This document shows, one piece after another, positions 6,941-11,854 of a stretch of DNA of 11,854 bases (positions are counted from its first letter, which is position 1; the number at the start of each line of letters is the position of its first letter). The position numbers and the translations under genes were made by a program. This DNA is from Acholeplasmataceae bacterium (GTDB lineage: Bacteria; Bacillota; Negativicutes; Acidaminococcales; Acidaminococcaceae): positions 1 through 11,854 of the forward strand of contig JAAYIB010000137.1 of assembly GCA_012744295.1 (NCBI GenBank), written 5' to 3'. The notes beneath the pieces were generated by a model. The model made no database searches, had not been told where the DNA came from, and saw only the letters and a program-made list of their open reading frames with translations.

Positions 6941-7825
6941 TTGCCGCGATAGGAGCAAAACCGTTCCCATTATGCAGGCAACTCCCGCCCAGTCGGGCAA
7001 CCCGAAATCAACCTTCAGAAGCGCGACGGACAGGACCACCGAAGACAAAGGCTCCACTGAAGCAAGCGCTCCGACTTCTGAAGGATTGATGTACTTGGTG
7101 CTTTCAAGATAAGTATAGAACGCTATAATCGTACCAAAAACAATCACCGCCGCCATGGCAAGACAAGTCTGCCAATCCCACACACCCGTAAACTCCCACG
7201 GCTGCCTCGCGACAGCCAAAACACCTCCGCCGATAACCATGGACCAGCCAATGACAAGGGATGACGAATAACGCCTCAGCAGTTCGCCCGGCTGAATAGT
7301 GTAGAAAGCCATCGCGAAAGCCGACAAAACTCCCCAGAAAGCAGTCGCGGGGGAAATTGCCAACTCGTCCCAACGGCCCTTCGTAATCAAGAGGTAAGTC
7401 CCCATCATTGCCAGGAACACGGAAACAGTTTCAATGGCTGAAGGTGACCGTCTTGCCCGCCAGACCGAATACAAGAGCACGATGACAGGCATCAGGTACT
7501 GCAGAACCGTCGCCGTCGCCGCATTGCCGTGGTTGATAGCCAGATAGTAGGTATACTGCGTCGCCATCATGCCAAAGATTCCAAAAACAATCAGTTGCTT
7601 CCTGTAACGTGGCTGTCGCCAGGGTCCCATCAGCTCTTCACCTGAAAAACTGCAGATCACAAGCATGATAAAGCCGGCAATCAGCATGCGCGTGCCGGCA
7701 AGCCATGTCGGGTCAAGCAGCTTATACTGGAACAAATATTGCACGGCCACGCCCGAAGCACCCCATAAGGACGCTCCGCAAAGCACCATGAAAATTCCTT
7801 TTTCTCTTTTGTTGCCAAATTCCAA
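6935..7825 (-). CDS. EamA/DMT-superfamily transporter (ten-helix permease)
   Basis: This is a drug/metabolite transporter superfamily member with two EamA domains; relatives export amino acids or other small metabolites. The 296 residues contain about ten hydrophobic helices (roughly 10-31, 39-60, 77-96, 100-121, 131-148, 159-177, 189-206, 219-240, 246-269 and 276-293). The first half has GASLWGASGVA and the second half SEVGALASVEPLSSVV, both typical EamA repeat signatures. The start is uncertain. TTG at 7825, with a weak GGCGG 7 nt upstream, gives the charged N terminus usual for the family. ATG at 7789 has a better AAGGA 6 nt upstream but would shorten helix 1. The gene begins 35 bp after the ppaC stop, so it may be read through from ppaC, though a TATAAT (7849-7854) lies in the gap. 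The substrate cannot be inferred. Confidence 0.9.
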   Translation of the reverse strand: MEFGNKREKGIFMVLCGASLWGASGVAVQYLFQYKLLDPTWLAGTRMLIAGFIMLVICSFSGEELMGPWRQPRYRKQLIVFGIFGMMATQYTYYLAINHGNAATATVLQYLMPVIVLLYSVWRARRSPSAIETVSVFLAMMGTYLLITKGRWDELAISPATAFWGVLSAFAMAFYTIQPGELLRRYSSSLVIGWSMVIGGGVLAVARQPWEFTGVWDWQTCLAMAAVIVFGTIIAFYTYLESTKYINPSEVGALASVEPLSSVVLSVALLKVDFGLPDWAGVACIMGTVLLLSRQK

Positions 7826-7848
7826 GATAATACCGCCATTTATTAATC

Positions 7849-7854
7849 ATTATA
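7849..7854 (-). promoter_or_regulatory. Possible -10 box in front of the DMT transporter gene
   Basis: A perfect TATAAT on the minus strand lies between the ppaC stop and the transporter start. There is no clear -35 and no TGn extension, so it could be chance in an AT-rich spacer. If active, it would give the transporter its own short-leader transcript independent of ppaC. Confidence 0.3.
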
Positions 7855-7860
7855 GTGTTT

Positions 7861-9486
7861 TTAACGAAAAACTTCTGCCAGAGGCGGTATGACCTGCTTC
7901 TTGCGCGAAAGACAACCTGAAAGATAGTAAAATCCTTCCTCAGTCTTGTGTCCGAAGGCACTTGCGAGCAGCGCCTGAGGCTCGCCCGCAGCCAAAAGGT
8001 CGCTGGACTGGCCCATCACATCCGTTACTAAAAGCAGCGCGAAATCGTAGCCCTCTTCCTTCTTCATTTCCTCCAGAGCCGTTTGCAGGTCCTTGTATTT
8101 TGTTTTCGCATGTTCCCTGTCCATGATGTTGATCTGGGCAACCGCCAGTCGATGCTCGCTGAACTCGAACTCCTTGATGTCATTGCGCACGATCTCAACC
8201 GGACTCATGTTGTCGATCACGGCACCATGGCGCAGAATCTTCATAGCAAAGCCTTCGACATCGTCGATGTCGGCTATTGCGGCCAATCTGTAGGCGGTTT
8301 CCTTGTCGAACATGGTCGAAGTCGGCGAGCGGAAGAACAGCGTGTCGGAAATAATGGCCGAGAAAAGAATGCCGGCTATGCTGCGCGTCATTTCCACATT
8401 GCGGTGGAAGATAAGCTGCGCCACGATGGTTGCTGTGGAACCGACCGGCTCCTGCCTGATGAAGATCGGCGCGCCTGTCGTCAGCCCACCCAGCCGGTGG
8501 TGGTCGATAATCTCCAGGATGTGGGCCTCCTCAATGCCTTCAACCGCCTGGCTCCGCTCGTTGTGGTCGACAAGAATGACCTCCCGGTGCGGCTGGTCCA
8601 TGATTACCTGACGATCCACGGTGCCGACGTATCTTCCCTTTTCCAGCACCGGATAACATATAAACCCCGTCGAAGCCATTTTAGCCCTGACGTTCACCAG
8701 AAGGTCCGAGCTGGTAAAACTGACGACTTCCTTAGTCATCAGAAATTTCACCGGTACGCTTTGATTGATCAATCTGGTCGCCGTGTAGGTGTCATGAGGA
8801 GTGACAATCACAACCGCGTTGTTTTGCCTCGCCCGAGCAAGAACTTCGTCAGACACCCCGTGATTTCTCGTGACAATCAGACCTGCCGCCGGCGCTCTCA
8901 GCACCGCCAACTGCGCTTCAACGCGGTCGCCGATGATTACGAGGTCCTGGGGCTGCAAGCCTTCGCAGATTGTTTCGGCTTGTGATGTGCCGATCTTTAT
9001 TCTGCCGTTGAATTTTTTTGCGGCGTCACCGCACAAAAGCCTGCCGTCAAGGGCGTTTAGGATGTTACGATACTCGACCTCGGCTTCTTGAAGATCCTGT
9101 ATCGACATCTCGTTGTAGTAGCGCATTGCCAGGTCTTTCAGAGCAATGATGCCGGCCAGCCTGCCGCCTTCTTCGACTACCGGAATGGCCCTGAGCGCCT
9201 GCTCGGCAAACAGTCTGCCGACGTCCCGCAAAGTCGTCTCGGGAGCTACGCTCGGAGTCGGGCTGATCTTGATATCGGTCAAACGGGGGTAAACATCACT
9301 CACGAGCATCGGCGTCGGAACATTGAAACAATCAAGTACGAACTGCGTTTCCGAATTTATCCGGCCGGCTCTTGCCGGAACGACGCAGTAGCCGAGCTTT
9401 TCCTTGAGGTAGGCGTAGGCAATGGCGGAACAAACAGAGTCAGTATCGGGATTCAGATGGCCAATCACCAGAACAGGCTTTTTCAA
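7861..9486 (-). CDS. ppaC: Family II Mn-dependent inorganic pyrophosphatase with CBS-DRTGG-CBS regulatory insert
   Basis: It hydrolyses pyrophosphate to phosphate in the cytoplasm, pulling biosynthetic reactions forward. The 541-residue protein is a DHH phosphoesterase split by a regulatory insert. The catalytic N terminus is VIGHLNPDTDSVCSA (7-21). A first CBS repeat spans about 70-125, a DRTGG domain about 150-245 and a second CBS repeat about 245-295. The DHH part then resumes with LVDHNE (305-310), EIIDHHRLGG (325-334) and SAIISDTLFFRSPT (376-389). A DHHA2 domain ends in the substrate-binding SRKKQVIPPL (527-536). Plain family II enzymes have about 310 residues; the extra 230 are the insert. 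Characterised CBS-PPases of this layout are inhibited by AMP and ADP and activated by ATP or diadenosine polyphosphates, which is likely here too. The start is TTG, supported by AAGGGAGGG 6 nt upstream. It lies downstream of the his operon and upstream of the DMT transporter. Confidence 0.96.
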   Translation of the reverse strand: MKKPVLVIGHLNPDTDSVCSAIAYAYLKEKLGYCVVPARAGRINSETQFVLDCFNVPTPMLVSDVYPRLTDIKISPTPSVAPETTLRDVGRLFAEQALRAIPVVEEGGRLAGIIALKDLAMRYYNEMSIQDLQEAEVEYRNILNALDGRLLCGDAAKKFNGRIKIGTSQAETICEGLQPQDLVIIGDRVEAQLAVLRAPAAGLIVTRNHGVSDEVLARARQNNAVVIVTPHDTYTATRLINQSVPVKFLMTKEVVSFTSSDLLVNVRAKMASTGFICYPVLEKGRYVGTVDRQVIMDQPHREVILVDHNERSQAVEGIEEAHILEIIDHHRLGGLTTGAPIFIRQEPVGSTATIVAQLIFHRNVEMTRSIAGILFSAIISDTLFFRSPTSTMFDKETAYRLAAIADIDDVEGFAMKILRHGAVIDNMSPVEIVRNDIKEFEFSEHRLAVAQINIMDREHAKTKYKDLQTALEEMKKEEGYDFALLLVTDVMGQSSDLLAAGEPQALLASAFGHKTEEGFYYLSGCLSRKKQVIPPLAEVFR

Positions 9487-9492
9487 TTAAAA

Positions 9493-9501
9493 CCCTCCCT
9501 T
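9493..9501 (-). promoter_or_regulatory. Strong ribosome binding site supporting a TTG start of ppaC
   Basis: Minus-strand AAGGGAGGG, 6 nt before TTG at 9486. The codons after it read KKPVLVIGH, the family N terminus, and no in-frame ATG lies nearby, so the TTG start is well supported. Confidence 0.75.
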
Positions 9502-9552
9502 GTTAAACCAATGCCGGCCTTCTTTTCCGACAAACGGTTATTTGGCAGATGT

Positions 9553-9579
9553 ATTCTACTACATTTCCACATAGTTCAA
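9553..9579 (-). promoter_or_regulatory. Possible ppaC promoter overlapping the hisIE terminator
   Basis: On the minus strand TTGAAC (9574-9579) is followed, after 15 nt, by TAGAAT (9553-9558). The hexamers are fair, but the spacer is shorter than the usual 16-18. The -35 box would lie inside the distal arm of the terminator hairpin. ppaC needs some promoter in 9487-9620 because of that terminator; this is the best candidate seen. Confidence 0.3.
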
Positions 9580-9623
9580 AAAATCTCCTGCCGCCTTTCG
9601 GCAGCAGGAGATTTTTTGAACTA
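9572..9623 (-). terminator. Intrinsic terminator of the histidine operon
   Basis: A 24-bp stem pairs 9572-9595 with 9600-9623, with a single C-A mismatch and a 4-nt loop. The lower part is six A-T pairs, giving ATTTTTTGAAC after the GC-rich upper stem in the minus-strand transcript. The hisIE stop codon (9621-9623) forms the base of the hairpin. It separates the his genes from ppaC. Confidence 0.92.
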
Positions 9624-10289
9624 ATATTTGCTGTTGTTTTCCTGCTTGCGTCTGGCACCCAGTTCGGAAAGCAATTCTCCCGGGGCGATATTGTGATAAG
9701 CAAGCAATACCAGGCAATGATACCACAAGTCGCTCATTTCCGTGACGACTTCCCTGCCGTCATCGTTCTTCGACGCAATGATTGTTTCCGCCGCTTCCTC
9801 TCCGACCTTTTTCAGAATCTTGTCCTGTCCGGACATGAAAAGATACCTGGTGTAGGATTTTTCGCCGCCGTTCTCCTTCTTCTGTTGGATGACGCTGTAC
9901 AACTCGGCTAAAACTCCCGGCAGGCTGGCCTCGTTCGGCACAGGCAGGTTTCTGCCTTCGGCGCTGTTCCAAAGCGGATAGCTGAAACAGGAAAAACTGC
10001 CGGTGTGACAGGCGTTGCCGGTCTGTTCGACTTTAAGAAGCAACGCGTCGCCGTCACAGTCATAAGTTATGCTCAAAACCTTCTGGAAGTTGCCGGAGGT
10101 TGCCCCCTTGTTCCAGAGCTCCTGCCTGCTGCGGCTCCAAAACCAGGTGAAACCGCTCTCGACCGTCCTTGCCAATGCTTCCTCGTTCATATAGGCCAGC
10201 ATCAGTACGGCTGCGGTCTTTGCATCCTGGACAATGGCCGGAAGCAGACCGTTTCCGGCAAATTTTAAATTGGCAAAGTCTATTTTCAT
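9621..10289 (-). CDS. hisI: Bifunctional phosphoribosyl-AMP cyclohydrolase / phosphoribosyl-ATP pyrophosphatase HisIE
   Basis: It catalyses steps 2 and 3 of histidine synthesis: PR-ATP to PR-AMP plus PPi (HisE part), then opening of the adenine ring (HisI part). The 222 residues are HisI (about 1-115) fused to HisE (about 122-222). HisI shows AYMNEEAL (32-39) and WSRSRQELWNKGATSGN (51-67). It also has YDCDGDALLLKVEQTGNACH (76-95), with aspartates D77, D79 and D81 for Mg2+ and cysteines C78, C94 and C101 for Zn2+. HisE shows KKVGEEAAETIIASK (160-174), with the acidic EExxE metal motif, and EMSDLWYH (184-191). The ATG overlaps the hisF TGA as ATGA (4 bp), and GGAGG lies 7 nt upstream inside hisF, which implies translational coupling. 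It is the last gene of the operon and its stop is part of the terminator hairpin. Confidence 0.98.
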   Translation of the reverse strand: MKIDFANLKFAGNGLLPAIVQDAKTAAVLMLAYMNEEALARTVESGFTWFWSRSRQELWNKGATSGNFQKVLSITYDCDGDALLLKVEQTGNACHTGSFSCFSYPLWNSAEGRNLPVPNEASLPGVLAELYSVIQQKKENGGEKSYTRYLFMSGQDKILKKVGEEAAETIIASKNDDGREVVTEMSDLWYHCLVLLAYHNIAPGELLSELGARRKQENNSKY

Positions 10290-11044
10290 AATCTTACCTC
10301 CACTCCCCGGCTGCGTAAATATTCCTTGACCTGCCGGATACTGAACTTCTTATAATGAAATACGGACGCCGCCAAAACAGCGTCAGCCTTGCCATTAATC
10401 AATACATCATAAAAATGCTCAAGCTCTCCCGCTCCCCCCGAGGCAATGACGGGCACCCCCACAGCCTCTGCCACGGCGCGTGTAAGTCCGATGTCGTAAC
10501 CTGCCTCCGTACCGTCACAGTCCATGCTGGTCAGCAAAATCTCACCGGCACCTAATCCGACGGCCTGCCGCACCCAGTCGACGACGTCAAGCCCCGTGGG
10601 AGTCCTGCCTCCATGCACGTAAACCTCCCACTTTCCTTCGCCGCAGCTTTTCGCATCCACGGCAAGCACTATGCACTGACTGCCGAAAAGCTCCGCACCC
10701 TCGCTGATTAACGCCGGATTCTGGACGGCGGCGGTATTGACCGATATCTTGTCGGCGCCTGCCTGCAGTGCGTTCCTTATGTCGCCGACGCTGCTGATGC
10801 CCCCGCCAACGGTTAGCGGCATAAACACCTCGCCTGCCGTCCGGTTAATGACGTCAAGCATAGCCTTGCGCTGTTCCACCGAGGCGGTGATGTCAAGAAA
10901 AACCAATTCGTCGGCACCTTCCCCGTCGTAGAGGTGTGCCAGCTCAACCGGATCCCCGGCATCCCTCAGGCCCACGAAGTTGGTACCCTTCACAACACGC
11001 CCGCCCTTGACGTCAAGACATGGAATTATTCTCTTCGTATGCAT
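10286..11044 (-). CDS. hisF: Imidazole glycerol phosphate synthase, cyclase subunit HisF
   Basis: HisF joins ammonia delivered by HisH to PRFAR, giving imidazole-glycerol phosphate and AICAR, which feeds back into purine synthesis. The 252-residue (beta/alpha)8 barrel has the canonical start KRIIPCLDVKGGRVVKG (4-20) with catalytic D11. Catalytic D130 lies in VLAVDAK (126-132). Phosphate-binding loops are TVGGGI (78-83) and ASGGAGEL (201-208), and SMDCDGT (173-179) is also conserved. Length and residue numbering match the family exactly. The ATG has GGAGG 6 nt upstream, inside the end of hisA. The first 32 bp overlap hisA in another frame, and the last 4 bp overlap hisIE. The partner HisH is two genes upstream, interrupted only by hisA. 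Confidence 0.99.
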   Translation of the reverse strand: MHTKRIIPCLDVKGGRVVKGTNFVGLRDAGDPVELAHLYDGEGADELVFLDITASVEQRKAMLDVINRTAGEVFMPLTVGGGISSVGDIRNALQAGADKISVNTAAVQNPALISEGAELFGSQCIVLAVDAKSCGEGKWEVYVHGGRTPTGLDVVDWVRQAVGLGAGEILLTSMDCDGTEAGYDIGLTRAVAEAVGVPVIASGGAGELEHFYDVLINGKADAVLAASVFHYKKFSIRQVKEYLRSRGVEVRL

Positions 11045-11774
11045 CCTGCGCCTCCTTCGCTATCGCCAAAGCCGCTGTGAGGTCAACGGCACCAGTATAG
11101 ATTGCCTTGCCGATGATGCAGCCCTCTATGCCGTCCTTTTCACGTTTCTTTAAGGCGATTATGTCATCGAGCGATGCCACCCCGCCCGAAGCAATCACCT
11201 TCAACCCGCTCAACTTTGCGAGCTCTGCCGTTGCCTCTATGTTGACGCCGCCAAGCATTCCGTCTCTTGCTATATCGGTAAAAATTACGCGTTCAATTCC
11301 GGCTTCCGCCATTGTTTTTGCCAGGGCAACGGCATTTACGCCTCCGCCCACTCCCCAGCCTTCCACTGCTACTTCTCCGTATCTGGCGTCGATGCCGGCA
11401 ACAATGCTGCCCGGAAAGAGTCTGCAGGCGTACTTTACCAGCTGAGGGTCGCGCACGGCGATGGAGCCGAGGATAACCCTACTGACGCCAAGTTCTAAAC
11501 AATCGGCAATGTTTTGTATGGTACGGATGCCGCCGCCAAGCTGCACGGGAATTTTGACGCTTGCCAGAATCCGGCCTATTACTTCAAGATTTTTGCTCTG
11601 GCCCGCCAAAGCTCCGTCGAGGTCAACCACGTGCAAATATTCGGCGCCGGCTTTTTCCCAACGCACTGCCATTTCGGCAGGGTCATCGGCAAACACCGTC
11701 TCACAGTCGAACCTTCCGGCGGTCAGACGCACGCAGCGTCCGCCTCTGATGTCTATAGCAGGAAATAAAATCAT
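11013..11774 (-). CDS. hisA: ProFAR isomerase HisA (phosphoribosylformimino-AICAR ribotide isomerase)
   Basis: HisA catalyses the Amadori rearrangement of ProFAR to PRFAR, the step before HisHF. The 253-residue barrel begins MILFPAIDIRGGRCVRL, with catalytic D8. LHVVDLDGA (47-55), LGGGIR (79-84), GIDARYG (127-133, D129) and FTDIARDGML (165-174, D167) are the family motifs, and IASGGV is the second phosphate loop. D8 and D129 fit the two catalytic acids known for the family. A GTG at 11783 would add three residues, but it almost touches the AAGGAG site, so the ATG at 11774, 8 nt downstream of that site, is chosen. It begins 5 bp after the hisH stop begins, leaving 2 bp between the genes. It ends in an unusually long 32-bp overlap with hisF. 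The C-terminal tail YEENNSMS is probably unstructured. Confidence 0.98.
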   Translation of the reverse strand: MILFPAIDIRGGRCVRLTAGRFDCETVFADDPAEMAVRWEKAGAEYLHVVDLDGALAGQSKNLEVIGRILASVKIPVQLGGGIRTIQNIADCLELGVSRVILGSIAVRDPQLVKYACRLFPGSIVAGIDARYGEVAVEGWGVGGGVNAVALAKTMAEAGIERVIFTDIARDGMLGGVNIEATAELAKLSGLKVIASGGVASLDDIIALKKREKDGIEGCIIGKAIYTGAVDLTAALAIAKEAQDAYEENNSMS

Positions 11775-11776
11775 GC

Positions 11777-11854
11777 TCACCACTCCTTAAACGCCTTTAA
11801 TATTTCGAGGCCGGCCTTGCTTGATTTTTCGGGGTGGAACTGGACCGCCTGGAC
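11777..11854 (-). CDS. hisH: Imidazole glycerol phosphate synthase, glutaminase subunit HisH, last 25 codons
   Basis: HisH hydrolyses glutamine and channels ammonia to HisF. Only the 3' end is present, entering from the right edge. The minus strand from 11854 reads VQAVQFHPEKSSKAG and continues for ten more residues to a TGA at 11777-11779. QFHPEKS is the conserved class I glutamine amidotransferase motif that supplies the catalytic His and Glu of the Cys-His-Glu triad. The cysteine lies outside the window. Its position directly before hisA in the order hisH-hisA-hisF-hisIE removes doubt over which amidotransferase it is. The rest of the operon probably continues to the right. Confidence 0.95.
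   Translation of the reverse strand, partial: VQAVQFHPEKSSKAGLEILKAFKEW
11783..11788 (-). promoter_or_regulatory. Ribosome binding site of hisA inside hisH
   Basis: Minus-strand AAGGAG, 8 nt before the ATG at 11774, lying within the last hisH codons (Lys-Glu). It rules out the GTG at 11783 as start and implies coupling of hisA translation to hisH. Confidence 0.7.

Noticed and set aside
7785..7860. Terminator between ppaC and the DMT transporter gene
   Set aside because: I looked for an inverted repeat in the spacer and saw none with a usable stem, so read-through from ppaC remains possible.
8083..8985. A 300-codon open frame on the plus strand inside ppaC
   Set aside because: It is antisense to conserved ppaC motifs, has no recognisable domain and its composition (many Arg, His, Val) is that of a reverse-strand shadow.
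1..11854. Mobile elements, CRISPR array, defence system, tRNA or rRNA genes
   Set aside because: The window is nearly fully covered by recognisable housekeeping genes with consistent composition. No transposase, repeat-spacer pattern or cloverleaf was seen in the short spacers.

Overview
This window is ordinary chromosomal housekeeping DNA from a low-to-mid GC bacterium. Genes are tightly packed, Shine-Dalgarno sites are strong (AAGGAGG, GGGAGGG), and there are several GTG/TTG starts and intrinsic terminators. The gene content points to an anaerobic Firmicute (Bacillota), plausibly a Negativicute or Clostridium-type lineage. The supporting features are a PcrA-type helicase next to ligA, a methionine aminopeptidase with an N-terminal SEC-C zinc motif, a CBS-DRTGG-CBS family II pyrophosphatase, and a fused hisIE. 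The taxon is inferred from these features; no database search was possible.

Layout, left to right. (1) Positions 1-3189, minus strand: a pcrA-ligA repair/replication operon. ligA is cut by the left edge, so only its N-terminal 316 codons are present. (2) Positions 3354-4154, plus strand: a TtcA-type PP-loop ATPase for tRNA thiolation, ending in an intrinsic terminator that overlaps its stop codon. (3) Positions 4186-5052, minus strand: map, convergent with the ttcA-like gene, with an extended -10 promoter at 5082-5090. (4) Positions 5163-6884, plus strand: a two-gene unit of a DedA-family membrane protein and a threonine-aldolase-family PLP enzyme. It ends in a perfect 16-bp hairpin shared with the convergent gene on the other side. 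(5) Positions 6935-9486, minus strand: a nucleotide-regulated CBS-type inorganic pyrophosphatase (ppaC) followed 35 bp later by a ten-helix EamA/DMT exporter. (6) Positions 9621-11854, minus strand: the end of a histidine operon in the order hisH (last 25 codons only), hisA, hisF, hisIE. These genes are separated by 2 bp or overlap, and the block closes with a 24-bp hairpin terminator.

How the parts work together. HisE, HisI, HisA and HisH/HisF carry out four successive steps, from phosphoribosyl-ATP to imidazole-glycerol phosphate and AICAR. The pyrophosphatase just downstream hydrolyses PPi, which HisE releases, although a strong terminator separates the two units. PcrA and LigA act in DNA repair and replication. 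TtcA and Map act on tRNA and nascent protein. No stretch of more than 300 bp lacks a gene. I saw no tRNA or rRNA, insertion sequence, CRISPR array, phage gene or defence system. Nothing here looks like an undescribed system; the findings are small architectural points.
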